Notes: generated by a model from the letters alone, not told the origin. Counted from the stretch's first letter, positions 44,537-55,459 are shown. The stretch: DNA of 64,000 nt from Paraphysomonas bandaiensis (GCA_965644295.1 CBFFRP010000445.1:141845-205844); one strand, 5' to 3'. Translations and numbers: made by a program.

Positions 44537-45649
44537 CTACCATATTTTGCTGTTAATATCCAATACAACACGTCCCGTTACCTTCCTCTCTTCTAATAGT
44601 CTATGGGCATCCGCAACCTCCTCCAAAGGCATTTCTCTGTCCACTATAGGACGCATATTACGGCTTTCCATTAGATTGAGAAGCTCAGTCATGGTCTCCG
44701 CCTCAATACTGTCTGTGCCTAGGATAGTGAGACCTCTCACTATACAAAGACCTAGAGGAAGCGGGGCAGAACTATTAGTAACATTACCTATTAGCACTAG
44801 ACGTCCTCCAGGCCGTAAGGCTTTCAGGGAGTCTGTGAAGGTTGGGGCACCACAGCACTCCACCGACATATCCACAGGGCCAACTGACCTGCCGAAACTA
44901 GTTGCACTACTAACCACCTCATCAGCCCCAATACTTTTGAGATATTCGCCTTTGTTTTCGACGTCACCAGTAGCGGCAATTACATGAGCACCTATCGCCT
45001 TAAAGAGCATCACAGCTGCACTACCAACTCCCCCGCTCGCCCCAGTCACCAGAACCCTCTCACCCTCACTTAATTGTCCCCGAACAACACACCCTTGGTA
45101 GACGGTGCCGTGCGTGCTCATCACGGGGGCTGCATAAATGCCCGTCCACAGGTGTGGCCTTGGAACTTTGACTAAACCAGAGGAATGGGTAGTAAGTGAA
45201 TCTGAATATCCCCCGTCTCTAGTTAGACCAAGGAATGTTCCCATAGCCTCTTCATGTTCAAATGGAGACGGGAAGGCGTCACCATTAAATTGGGCCCAAT
45301 GAAGGGTTACAACTTTATCCCCAACAGAGAAATCAGCTCCCTCCCCCACAGCATCCACCACCCCCGCGACTTCATGGCCCAGTACAGTGGGCCTCCGCAT
45401 GAAAGGAAAGCCTCCCTGCCTATCAATAATATCTCTATAAGCAACTGCGCAGGCCGACACCCTTACTCGCACATAGCCAGGATGTAGTGTTGGGTTCTCC
45501 TCATAGGGAACGGTCTCCAAACGGAAAGAAGAAGCAGGCCCGGGCTCAGGCAGCACCATCCTCCGCATAACAGACACACCAGTGCACATGAAACGAGATA
45601 CCGCATAAGGCCGACGACTTAACCGCGGCGAGTAGAATATCATCGCCAT
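44537..45649 (-). CDS. Zinc-independent MDR-superfamily oxidoreductase (alcohol dehydrogenase/quinone reductase-like)
   Basis: Intronless, 370 aa from ATG 45647-45649 (MAMIFYSPRLSRRP); the frame is open slightly upstream without an ATG. The GroES-like N-terminal domain includes GYVRVRVSACAVAYRDIIDR, then LGHEVAGVVDAVGEG (the GHE motif). The Rossmann domain shows VTGASGGVGSAAV (about residue 205), the nucleotide-binding glycine motif, and GGRLVLIGNV. The four-cysteine structural zinc loop of classical alcohol dehydrogenases is absent, so it is closer to the quinone reductase/enoyl reductase branch; Cys and GHE near the catalytic site leave zinc binding open. The N-terminus is Arg/Ser-rich and could be a mitochondrial presequence. 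The substrate is unknown; NAD(P)H use is inferred from the family. It is divergent from the 46,285 gene across a microsatellite. Confidence 0.85.
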   Translation of the reverse strand: MAMIFYSPRLSRRPYAVSRFMCTGVSVMRRMVLPEPGPASSFRLETVPYEENPTLHPGYVRVRVSACAVAYRDIIDRQGGFPFMRRPTVLGHEVAGVVDAVGEGADFSVGDKVVTLHWAQFNGDAFPSPFEHEEAMGTFLGLTRDGGYSDSLTTHSSGLVKVPRPHLWTGIYAAPVMSTHGTVYQGCVVRGQLSEGERVLVTGASGGVGSAAVMLFKAIGAHVIAATGDVENKGEYLKSIGADEVVSSATSFGRSVGPVDMSVECCGAPTFTDSLKALRPGGRLVLIGNVTNSSAPLPLGLCIVRGLTILGTDSIEAETMTELLNLMESRNMRPIVDREMPLEEVADAHRLLEERKVTGRVVLDINSKIW

Positions 45650-45709
45650 TAATGAAATATTCAACGGACTGATATCTCAAGCAGCGAATCAATGTGCATA
45701 TATAGATAC

Positions 45710-45712
<3 letters not shown>

Positions 45713-45741
<29 letters not shown>

Positions 45742-46086
45742 TGTATGTATGTATGTATGTATGTATGTATGTATGTATGTATGTATGTATGTATGTATGT
45801 ATGTATGTATGTATGTATGTATGTATGTATGTATGTATGTATGTGTGTATGTATGTATGTATGTATGTACGTATGTATGTATGTATGTATGTATGTATGT
45901 GTGTATGTATGTATGTATGTATGTATGTATGTATGTATGTATGTATGTATGTATGTATGTATGTATGTATGTATGTATGTATGTATGTATGTATGTATGT
46001 ATGTATGTATGTATGTATGTATGTATGTATGTATGTATGTATGTATGTATGTATGTATGTATGTATGTATGTATGTATGTATGTAT
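45713..46086. repeat. ATGT tetranucleotide microsatellite, about 93 units
   Basis: Almost uninterrupted ATGT repeats for 374 bp, with only a few variant units (for example ATGTGTGT near 45841, GTACGTAT near 45868, GTGTGTAT near 45899). It lies between two divergent starts (45649 - and 46285 +). All reading frames are open through it because the 4-bp period contains no stop, so the Tyr-Val-Cys-Met or Ile-His-Thr-Tyr ORFs it creates are artefacts. Confidence 0.97.
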
Positions 46087-46284
46087 GCATATATGTATAT
46101 AGGTGTGTATGTATGTACTGCTCTATACTTGTATCGTACATTCGTACTACAGTCTGTATAAGGACAGGCAGCAGTTATGCGGCTGCAGAGCAGAGAGGAT
46201 TTGAAAGCAAGCGCTGGTGCTATTAGCAAGAGGTGAATAGAACGCTACAGACAGTGTCACTCATATTGATTGTTAGCAATTATA

Positions 46285-48914
46285 ATGAAACCTGAACACG
46301 AAGAGCCTGATGATGAGGATGATAACATCTCATCAGGGAGTGAGACAGGGACGGAGTCCGATGAGGACGAGGACACGGTGCGTGCTGCTGTTATGTGCTG
46401 TGCTGTGTATAGTAGTGCATCGAGTAATGGGTATACCGGCAGGGTTTAACGGAAAATCAGAACCGCCTCTTATACATGATCAGCCTCTACACAAGAAAAG
46501 CCACCCCTGGCACTGATGAGACTGACCAGTGGCTTCGTAAACCTGCTCTCATTGTACTGATTTATGAAGGCATTGTTGCTGGAGTTTTGGATTTTGATTA
46601 TGCTCCATCCTCGCAGAGTGTTGGTAACCGTCGTGTGTGGTTAAATGTATCACAGGAAGGAAAGTCAGACGTTGAGTTTCTAAGAGAAGAGGAATTGCTA
46701 AACGGTCTCCAGATGTCATCCAAATCGTTTCAACCAATTACTTGTTACCAGATTTCAGAGAAAGGAAAGGAGCTAGTAAAGCGAATTAGTCGTAAAGAAA
46801 AGGAGGCTGTGCACGAGTTTGTGTATGCAAAAGGTACACGTGAGCTACTCTCCGCGGTCTGGGATGGGAAGCACTACTACTTAATGAGTGCGAGTGGATA
46901 CCGCCGCAAGAGCACCATCACCGACACTGAGGATGTATCCTATGTGTCATCTGCTTATATCCCGCAATGTTTGCGATATGGTGGGCGACCGACACTGAGT
47001 AACGCTCATAGAGCACACGAGTCAGCTGTAAGTGCTGATAATATCCGTGATGAGCTGGACGAGGTTATCACCTTAAATTCTGTTTCTATCATTGTTGCGG
47101 AGTATATTCCTTTTGGTGCGAACCAGATTGTTCAATTGAACAATAATGTAGGCTCAACAGAAAGAGTTCAGGGTGGTTTTATATCTCCTGCTATAGACGA
47201 CAAATCCGCGGAGACCCAGATCACCATGTCTCCTGAGCTCACATCGGTGGATATCCTGGACTATACCCTCACCAATCATATTAACTTTGAGGCGGAGATT
47301 AACTTCGCAGCGGGTACTGGAGTCGTTCAAGTAGAGACTTTCGGAGTAAGTGTAAACGCAGAGGGTACTTGCTTCTATGGACTGCAGGTGGAGGCTGTGA
47401 TGGATAGAATTAAAGACAACATCTCTCTCGATCACTTGTCACGTCTGCTGGTGGATGTGCAGCAAGACTCATCCTCTATTGTCGACAGCATCATATCCCA
47501 GTATCAAAGGGAACTTATACAGTTGGTTTTCCTTGGGGACTCAGCCAACAGAAACAAAGTGAACCTTATCATCGCCAATGAAATTACCCCTCACTTGACT
47601 GCTGAAGAATACATGGACAAGGGCGAGTATGAGAACGAACTAAAGCAAGTCATTGGGGACACCAAGGCCGCATACGATATATCTGAGCACGATACCCTTA
47701 TCTTTGGCAGTCATGGTCTGCTGGTGGCTGGGCCTAATAGCCGACATCACGAGCCTTTGCTTTGTGCTTATCTGCAGTTTATCACAATTGACATTTTCCT
47801 CCAAAACTTTTTCGCACGACTCTGGATCTTAAATGACGACATGATCACTACCAACAAAATTATAAATGAGGGTACGAAAGACCCTCGGGCGCTTAACAGG
47901 ATTAGGTACCGCATATGCCGCCTCGCAAAAGATGTCATTCAGCTTGAGGAGATGCTGGGATATTTGCTGGAGGCATTGGAGATCATTGAGATTCCTCCGG
48001 AGCCACCCGAGCAGGCGGGGCGATCGTTGTACGAGAGACTCGAAATAGGCGGCATGCGCAATCAGTTAGTACGGCGAGCTACTGACTTAAAGAAAAATAT
48101 CGCAGGGAGTCATCGATTTTTGGATGTGCTCCGAGAGATGAGTGCAATGGTCAGCGAAGCGAAGATGTTTCAACTGAACGAGAGCGTGGACCTAAACACA
48201 AAGAAAATGTGTTCACTGCAGTCCTCGAATGAGCGGGCAGCGCATTCATTGCAGATATTACAAATGATATTTGCTGGTATACTTGCTTTCAACTTTTTGG
48301 ACCGTCTGACAGGACCAGGGTGGACTATAATTCAGTCGGGATGGTTTGTATCATTCTGGGACGATGTCGTGCTGACAACACCACTACTGTGGTTCTTTTT
48401 TTCTATGCTCTGCTGGGTTGCAGTATCAGGGGTGGTTTATGCTGTTTATCGTAGCAATAACTTTGTTTCGCAAGGCCTCACCACTGTAAGGCTGAAACTG
48501 CATAGGAAAATATTCGTGGAGAAGCTCGTGAATTTCGTTAAGACAAAAGCTCAGTCGTATGACGATCGTAATTACGACAGTGTAAATGATATCGTGAAAA
48601 TAACGTATATTGATCAATTGAAGCAGGACTGGGGAGGGACGCGACCTACTGTAGTTCTGGAGTACGATGAGCGGAACGCATTCTTATACACTGTAACAGT
48701 GACCTACAACAGGAGAGATGCCAATAAAAAGTTCGCCTTTACCGCTCAAGACATCAGGGAGCAGATTATGCAGGAACTAAATGATATGGACATATGGGAT
48801 GTGGATGGTGAAGATAATCAAGAAGATGACCTTGCTGCAGACAAGCGCGCCAAGCTTGATGAAATTGAGAGCGATGATGAGGAAGGGGGAGATGTAGATG
48901 AGGATGACAAGTAG
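46285..48914 (+). CDS. Acidic 854-aa protein with two C-terminal membrane segments, unrecognised family
   Basis: Two exons, 46285-46377 and 46443-48914, with a 65-bp intron (donor GTGCGT, acceptor CCGGCAG), joined in phase 0. The N-terminus is acidic (MKPEHEEPDDEDDNISSGSE). A long globular region follows, opening with WLRKPALIVLIYEG and VAGVLDFDYAPSSQ. From about residue 480 come long amphipathic helices (RLAKDVIQLEEMLGYLLEAL; RRATDLKKNIAGSHRFLDVL; NESVDLNTKKMCSLQSSNER) leading into two hydrophobic segments (ILQMIFAGILAFNFL and LLWFFFSMLCWVAVSGVVYA). A short soluble domain and an Asp/Glu-rich end (ESDDEEGGDVDEDDK) complete it. Long helices followed by two closely spaced membrane helices recall CorA-type topology, but no GMN motif is visible. 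I do not recognise the family. The length and even composition make it a confident gene. Confidence 0.8.
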
Positions 48915-49391
48915 GTGTTTGATATAGCTGGTCTGATCTTGCCATTCCAGAAACTTTGTTGCATGTCGACTCTTTGATTCCTGTCGAAATACATGTTATC
49001 ATTATATTAGATATTATTTTTTTAACGTATGTGCATACATTCCTCACTAGCTGTTAGCATTGAACGTATAATATTACAATTTCTCTGCTGCAATTGCAGG
49101 AAAATATTTTAGTAATGCCATTATTGTGGGGAAATTTGGCACCCATTAATGGACCATAAACGGTTACCATATTATTAGATAATGACATGCTTGGACGGTG
49201 AAAATATGAAAAAAACTGAACTTGATATACACTCAATGCTTTAATTATTAATTAGTACAATTATAGGAAATATCGCTTATCATTCATTGTCCATCGCCAA
49301 ATTCATGTTGTCACAAATACCAATTATTTTAATAAGATCTCAGATATATATATCATGATCTTATTGTCAATATGTATTTCAGTTTCACTAG
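48915..49391. other. Intergenic spacer
   Basis: 3' flank of the 854-aa protein gene; AT-rich, no gene recognised. Confidence 0.4.
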
Positions 49392-49737
49392 TGTAGTGAA
49401 TGTCGTATTATTAGCAAAATAAGTGTTTATTAAGAGTCAGAACTAGTTTATCATTGCAATTTAACTAATTAGTACTAGTAGTGGTTAACTGTTAACTCTG
49501 ATATCCTACTAATTACTAATTAACGCTACGAAAGCTGCTTGTGCGTCACCGCAAGCACCACGAGGTGCAACATCTTTCGCTCTATCACTCGAAACAAACG
49601 CATTGAGCAAGCAGAATGTTGATATAATATCTGATATTTGACATCTGCAAACATTTGAGTCCTTAATGTAAAAACAGCCCGGGTGCTTGACTTCAGCAGG
49701 AGGCAGCCCACAATACCCCGTATGCCCTTCAGGTAAG
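49392..49737 (-). repeat. Family A copy
   Basis: On the minus strand it carries the tail ending CGACATTCACTAC, the three-stem cassette at 49529-49579 with outer stem CGAAAG/CTTTCG and a GTGA loop, and the central part up to about 49737. The 5' hairpins are missing. Confidence 0.75.
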
Positions 49738-50577
49738 TAAACAATAATAAGCAAACGTGGAAAAAAAAGTTCTCACGTTTTTGACGTGCATTCCTTCTTG
49801 TTAAAACTAGCTAGTTACCAGAGTGCTAATAAATAGTTTTCTGCATTTGTATTGATATAATATTATTGACTACTATTACAAATGATGGATATGTTGAACT
49901 GAGTGAATACTCTAGAGTATAAGTTATGTGTGACGTGACGTGTATTGGTTATGTGATGGCTATATATATTATGTTGTACAGTTATACTGCTATGTGTGTT
50001 CTTTCGTGTAGCTGAGTGAATACTTGAGTATATAGTCAGGTTGTACTGCCGAGAGGTAGTAGTATGTCGAATAGTAAACTTATATTTCACTGCTGTGATA
50101 TTGGCTTTGCAACATTTTTTGTTGGTATAGATCATTAAAGGAAAGTTAAGACTAGATAGATTATTACTGCATAGGCTATTGTGCGTTGTTATGTAAACAT
50201 ATCAACAACATAATATTCTATTCCTTTCACGTCAACCACTGATCACTGAATAAATTCCGTATCTTAAACATCATGATAGGTCAGTTTCACAGTTAGAGCT
50301 ATAGAGTATTCTACATTGTATTATGTTTTATCTTAGAGAAGCATATATTTTCGAACATTCAAAACGTTAAAGGTTAGAGATATTAGCCCTATTTCGACAG
50401 TATAGACGTATAGATCCGCCAGTACACATTAAACGTAAGGTCAGTACGTACAAGATGGCTACCTGCCTACGCCCTCCCTTTCTACAACAATTCTTAAAAG
50501 TCTAGTAAAATCTACTAGATTTTCCCAAATGCCTGTTTATATTCGTCAAGGCGCAAAGACGTTTTTACACAAGAGAC
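49738..50577. other. AT-rich spacer between Family A copies
   Basis: No gene is supported; the ORF at 49863-50135 is AT-driven. The segment near 49775-49815 repeats, inverted, the one at 29790-29835. Confidence 0.4.
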
Positions 50578-50757
50578 ACGTAGTAGTAGTATCCCTTGTA
50601 CCACACAAGCATTAGACTATGAGTGGGATAGAGCAATATCTGCCTGACTATATATTATAATATAATATGTAACTCACGTTAGTTTCCCGGAGAAATCTCT
50701 CCGGCACTTATTTCCCAGAACACCACGACAGGTACGAGTTCGACTTTGTTGAGGGTA
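50578..50757 (-). repeat. Family A 5' part, left arm of a palindrome
   Basis: Minus-strand 5' region from CCCTCAACAAAGTCGAACTC through hairpin CCGGAGA-GATT-TCTCCGG to the TGTGTGGTACAAGG region. It faces the 50893 copy head to head. Confidence 0.75.
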
Positions 50758-50892
50758 GCCTCACCATAGTCAACACGTTTATGATCTTCTACTTCTAGAC
50801 AGTTCTTCCTGTGCTTCTCACAAGTCACACCACACAGAGATTTCGTAAATATAGCAGTCTGGTCATCAGTCTCAACGTGTGATAAAATATTT

Positions 50893-51215
50893 CTCCCTCA
50901 ACAAAAAGTCGGACTCGCACCTTTTTCGTGGTGTTCTGCAAGGTAAGTACCGGAGAGATTTCTCCGGGAAATTAACGTGAGCCGCATATATATAGTCAGC
51001 AGATATTGTTCTGCCCACTCATAACCAAATGCTTGTGTGGTACACAAAAAGGGGCACTAATATAAGTGTCACTTGTGTAGTATAGACGTCTTTGGGCTTT
51101 GACGAATAAACAGTTATCCGGGACCTGAAAGGCATCTCCGGGGTATTTTGGGCTTCCTGCTGCTGAAGTCAAGCACCCGGAATAGTTCACCTTAAAGGCA
51201 GAGAAACCCGAAGTA
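50893..51215 (+). repeat. Family A 5' and central part, right arm of a palindrome
   Basis: Plus-strand CCCTCAACAAAAAGTCGGAC, hairpin CCGGAGA-GATT-TCTCCGG, through to AGTCAAGCACCCGGAATAGT. With 50578-50757 it forms an inverted repeat with arms of about 180 bp and a spacer of about 135 bp. The 3' hairpin cassette is absent here. Confidence 0.75.
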
Positions 51216-51636
51216 ATACATACCAAAACCTGGTAAAGCGATTTCACCCAGTAGGTTCGTAATATATATCTAAATATATACTGAATCATTATTTTACTGT
51301 AATTTGTATCAGAGAGGTTGTTATTAAAAGAAAAAATGTCGCAATAATAGTTGTTATTAGAAGTATTTATTGCGTTACAAGTTGTCCCCCTGCTAATATC
51401 ATATTCTCTTTTATATAGTAGCTGCATTTGCCTCTCTTAGACTGCAAACGCTCCAACCAAATAGCCTGGTTTTGGATACATATTGCATACGCATATATAT
51501 AGCTACCTTCACCACTACATACATGCAATAACACCACTACTATTTACAGTAGTATTATTACCCCAGCGGCAACAGCCGTTGGGGGCACATATTACTAGTA
51601 AAAGTGGAGGATCATAAGCACGTATTGCTCTGAGCA
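51216..51636. other. AT-rich spacer
   Basis: Starts with TACCAAAACCTGG near 51223, the reverse complement of CCAGGTTTTGGTA at 7051 just upstream of the best Family A copy. No gene recognised. Confidence 0.4.
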
Positions 51637-51785
51637 ACAGAGCGAAAGTGGTTGCACCTTGGTGTTTGCGGTTACGCACAAGTAGCTTTCATAGCGTTAA
51701 ATAATATAGTAGAATATAATCAGAGTTAAGCATTGACTCATAAACGCCTATTGCTAATATTATACTAAGACATTAACTACAATAT
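51637..51785 (+). repeat. Family A copy (3' part)
   Basis: Cassette at 51643-51691 with loop GTTA. The outer stem has lost its outermost pair (CGAAAG/CTTTCA). The tail ends AAGACATTAACTAC. Confidence 0.7.
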
Positions 51786-52064
51786 TGCAGACTGTGTTGA
51801 GCGGTCCGTCTGCGTCGACATGTTCATGAACATGACAATATATAGAGTGGGTTCGGCTAACACCCCCAGCGCCACACCAGTTTTTGCATGTCAGCATATA
51901 TAGCCTAAACTTCTATCTGCAGCAAGCATAATGTATCCAGTCGTGGAACGTTGCTAAACTTTTCTCCAGCCCATCAGACCGTTATGTAGCAAAATTGGGT
52001 ATGTCAAGTATGGGTGATTTAGGAGGTTGTTATGGCTGAAGAATAAGATGAAGTGATGTAGGTT
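51786..52064. other. Spacer before the Family B element
   Basis: No gene or clear repeat recognised. Confidence 0.35.
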
Positions 52065-52496
52065 GTAGTATGAGATGAGATGTAGATGGTAGTTATGATT
52101 AGATTAGAAGATACGAGTATTAAGGCCAGATATAGGGTTGGAGTGTACCGGAACTACCCGTACATACGGATGTAACGGACGTTCATGGTAACCCGTACAG
52201 TATTATGATGGTATACGTAGGTATTCTGTAGGATGATATAGGAGTAGATAGCAGGATGTTAAGGGATTTCTATATGATTATTTCTGGAAGTAGAAAACTA
52301 GCTATTTATGGCTGGGAAACCACTTCTAGAATTTACTATGGGGATATAGGTAGAAGGATATGGAGTTTTAGATATAATAGTGAAAGTTGATATCGTAGTT
52401 GTTGAAAGTTAAGAAGTAGCGAAGTAAAGAGTAAGAAGAGGAAGTTAAGTGAAGAGTGTTGTGAGAAGACTATCCTACCCCACATCACCTGTGCAC
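52065..52496 (+). mobile_element. Family B LTR/leader region
   Basis: The sequence from about GAGATGAGATGTAGATGG to the gag ATG is shared with the minus-strand fragment at 31866-32346, showing it is a mobile sequence. Further partial similarity occurs at 29450-29570. The exact LTR end and primer-binding site are not identifiable because no second LTR of this element is in the window. Confidence 0.6.
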
Positions 52497-54257
52497 ATGG
52501 ACAGGGATGATAAGACCAGCAATGTTAGTCATGATAGCGAGGCTCAATCACCCGTAGTCGTTACACTTGGTGGACAACGTGGGCTGGGTACAGTGGTTGA
52601 AAGTGATCAACTCAGCCATGCGTCACCCAGCGCACTATCGGCACGATCTCGGAGAGAGCCTTTGCCAGAAGAGGGAAACATTGAGAGTATCAGCCTAGGC
52701 CATGAGGGAGAGGAGAGACAGGAGACTAAGGAGGAACTGCGGTCCCATGCACAGAAGGACCTATTGGAGCACGGGCTGAGGATGCAGAGTATGGATGACA
52801 GGAAAGGTGGAACCCAACCCAATTGGTCTGGAAGGTCTACAGAGCAGATAGAATGGATGCGTGATCCTATTCTTGGAGGCAGAGACCTGGAGATGGGGGA
52901 TAGGAGTAGTAGAGATGATTTGAAGAGCTCGTGGAGGAGCACAGGAAGAGAAGAGAAGATTAAAAGGAGAGATGTTTACGCAAGAGCAGATGATGTGAGG
53001 GGCCCATCAGGAGGTCCTGGATATATTAGAAGAAAGGATTATGCAACAGATGAAGATGTAAGGGGCCCATTAGGAGGTCCTGGAGATGATTATATGAAAG
53101 ATGAAGATTTAAGGGGCCCATTAGGAGGTCTTGGATATGACAGAAGAGATGATTATATGAAAGATGAAGATTTGAGGGGCCCATCAGGAGGTCCTAGATA
53201 TAGTAGAAGAGATGATTATATGAAAGATGAAGATTTGAGGGGCCCATCAGGAGGTCCTGGATATAGTAAAAGAGAGGATTATGTGAGAGAAGTGAATTTT
53301 AGGGACCTATCCAGAGGTCTTGGTGAAGAGATAGAAAAGCAGATGAGAGTACCTGAATGGCTGGTGGAGCCTAGTAGAGAACGGAGTGTAAAAGGACAGA
53401 TTGGGAGATTAAGTAGAAGTGTACAGAGTGAAAGAGAGTTGCATCGACTGTTGATGAGAGAATTAGAGATAGGAGTAGGGAATGAAGGGTTGACTGCAGC
53501 GCACCGTCAGGCGTGTGAATATTGGCTCCGGAATCGAAGTAAACTATTGAGTGGTAGTATGGAGACGGGTATAAAGATGCTCAGCCAGCTGACTGAACTA
53601 AACCGAATAGGGGAGAGGATACAGTATGTGGAGGCTCAGCAAGAGGCGCTGTTAGCTGCTAGGAAGGAGTTATCAGAGAAGGCAAGGATGTTGTGGATAC
53701 AGAAAGGAGAGAGCATGTGTGATAGCAATGGAAGGACCTCAGACAGGATGCGTGTAGTGGAGGAAGTTGATGAAACAGATAGTGATGACTGGGAGAACAG
53801 CGCAGGAGTATATAGGAAGGGAGTGATGAGAGGGCCTTTATCAGGAATACAAACTATGACACGGGAAGAAGCAGAGACATGTGGATATAAGACATTCTGC
53901 CGCTGGTGTAATATGGTGGGAAAGGAGTACAAGAGTAGTCTGGATAGGCAATTAGAGGAAAAGTGTCAGAGTTTTCTGAGGACTCGGAATGTTGCGCAGC
54001 ATGTGTTTGACTTGTTAGGGAAGATACCCATACCTCGATGGATGAGGATAGAGACCGCAGGAAAGCTGAGATTCCAACCTATAGACTTTGATGCTTTAGG
54101 ACGCTCAACAGGAATGGTGAAGAGAGTGGATTGTGTCCAGTTCTTTGATAGTCTTTATGCAGCAGCGCATACTGCGAATATGTCACCCATGAGGATATTA
54201 GCGGAGATAAGAGGAGGAACAGTATTCAAAGGAGAGTTAGCTGAAGAGGTAAGATGA
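52497..54257 (+). CDS. Gag-like ORF of the Family B element
   Basis: 587 aa from ATG 52497 (MDRDDKTSNVSHDSE). Very rich in Arg, Glu, Asp and Gly, with an in-frame minisatellite at 52985-53310 encoding the motif RGPSGGPG(Y). The C-terminal 150 residues look globular (FCRWCNMVGKEYKSSLD, then IPIPRWMRIETAGKLRFQ, then VKRVDCVQFFDSLYAAAHTA). No zinc knuckle is recognised. The start and leader are duplicated at 31.9 kb, so this belongs to a mobile element and is most simply a Gag or coat-like protein. No pol follows: the Ty3/gypsy LTR begins 25 bp after the stop. Alternative: a non-retroviral accessory protein of an unknown element. Confidence 0.55.
   Translation: MDRDDKTSNVSHDSEAQSPVVVTLGGQRGLGTVVESDQLSHASPSALSARSRREPLPEEGNIESISLGHEGEERQETKEELRSHAQKDLLEHGLRMQSMDDRKGGTQPNWSGRSTEQIEWMRDPILGGRDLEMGDRSSRDDLKSSWRSTGREEKIKRRDVYARADDVRGPSGGPGYIRRKDYATDEDVRGPLGGPGDDYMKDEDLRGPLGGLGYDRRDDYMKDEDLRGPSGGPRYSRRDDYMKDEDLRGPSGGPGYSKREDYVREVNFRDLSRGLGEEIEKQMRVPEWLVEPSRERSVKGQIGRLSRSVQSERELHRLLMRELEIGVGNEGLTAAHRQACEYWLRNRSKLLSGSMETGIKMLSQLTELNRIGERIQYVEAQQEALLAARKELSEKARMLWIQKGESMCDSNGRTSDRMRVVEEVDETDSDDWENSAGVYRKGVMRGPLSGIQTMTREEAETCGYKTFCRWCNMVGKEYKSSLDRQLEEKCQSFLRTRNVAQHVFDLLGKIPIPRWMRIETAGKLRFQPIDFDALGRSTGMVKRVDCVQFFDSLYAAAHTANMSPMRILAEIRGGTVFKGELAEEVR
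52985..53310 (+). repeat. 63-bp in-frame minisatellite in the Gag-like ORF
   Basis: The GGGGCCC core occurs at 52999, 53062, 53113, 53176 and 53239, with a diverged copy at about 53302. Spacings are 63, 51, 63, 63 and 63 bp. All are multiples of three, so the frame is kept; the second unit is 12 bp shorter. Confidence 0.9.
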
Positions 54258-54282
54258 TGGAGAATGGCATCAGGTGACTTTA

Positions 54283-55424
54283 TGCACAAACCAGACTTGC
54301 GGGTTTGCTCCCAACAAAATGTACAATAAGGTGTGAGTAAACACTTATTATTACTGTTAAATCACCCAACACGGTCAACGATATCCGCTAGATAACGCCG
54401 CGCAGTATTCCCTCTAAGAATAAAGATCGCTGTTAAGACAGTGTCAAGTAACTTAAAACAATGACATGCAAGGAATAACATATAGAATGGTACGCATCTA
54501 CAGAATGAACCAAGTTCATTTTATATCACACACACCACACCGCATGCATTCTTGCATACACCGTGTATACCACACGTATTATGACAATAAAACAAAACTG
54601 AATAACAGCGTATGAAACTGAATAACTGCGCATAAAACTGAAACTACGCATAAAACTGAAATAAAACCATAGTGATAAAACTGAAAAACAGCTAACTAAA
54701 ATGAGTAACGTGATACCGTATTCGCTGATAGTCTACTGCTCTTATCATACTCCCTAAACTCATATAAAACTTATTGCATCTTTACTCTCTCCATATATTC
54801 CTCTTTAAGCCACACGCTTGCCATAATAGCCACCCACTATGCCTGCTTAGCAGCATCACCATGCATAGCGTCTATAGTATGCTCTTGAATGGTCCTAACT
54901 CCTGCTCATCTCCACATCCAGAGCACCATCATGAAAATGCAGCTCACAGAGGTATTGGGCTGTGTACATCCATAGTTCTGCACTTAACTTGAGACATTTA
55001 TGTTCAGGATGTACTAGCAACATCTGAAGATCCCTTCTTATGCTGTTCTGAGGATGATGCAGAGAGAATTGTGTGTACATCACGTTGATGCTACCTAAGT
55101 CTCTCTCCATTGCCCTTATTGCTTCTACGTCGTAAAACAACAGGTGCAGTCGGCTGGCTTCACGTGTATTGCAAGTAGTAGAGATACTGGGTAACGTGTT
55201 TTGAGTGTCGTGATATTAATAACTGCCTAGAGTAGCCGCAAGTATGCACTTCAGTGTGAATGGCTTGTTGTAATTCCGTGACTCGTGGCTAGATGTTTGC
55301 ACTTCCTTCGTAAATAATTATCTTGTACTGTTTGCTGTCCTTCTTCTGTTGTTGACTCTCTTCTTGTTGTTGAATTCCCTATTTCACTACTACACTTGCT
55401 ACTATATAAACCCCCAGGGTTACA
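54283..55424 (-). repeat. LTR 1 (3' LTR of the first unit)
   Basis: 1,142 bp, starting TGTAACCC and ending GTTTGTGCA on the minus strand. Same length and, as read, identical to LTR2. The small ORFs inside it (54774-54992, 54895-55140) recur in all three LTRs only because the LTR itself is repeated. Confidence 0.8.
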
Positions 55425-55459
55425 CTACCTTTTTCCCTCTCTTTTTTTTTTTTTTTTCG
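55425..55459 (-). other. Polypurine tract of the Ty3/gypsy element
   Basis: On the minus strand a run of 17 or so A followed by GAGAGGGAAAAAGG directly precedes the LTR start TGTAACCC. This is the expected plus-strand primer site and supports the LTR boundary. The same tract follows LTR2 at about 61764-61798. Confidence 0.7.

Noticed and set aside
45689-46229. Several long ORFs on both strands reading repeated Tyr-Val-Cys-Met or Ile-His-Thr-Tyr
   Set aside because: They are translations of the ATGT microsatellite, which has no stop in any frame; not proteins.
54774-55140. Two short ORFs that recur three times (54.8, 61.1 and 63.4 kb)
   Set aside because: They lie wholly inside the LTR and recur only because the LTR does; no motif supports coding.
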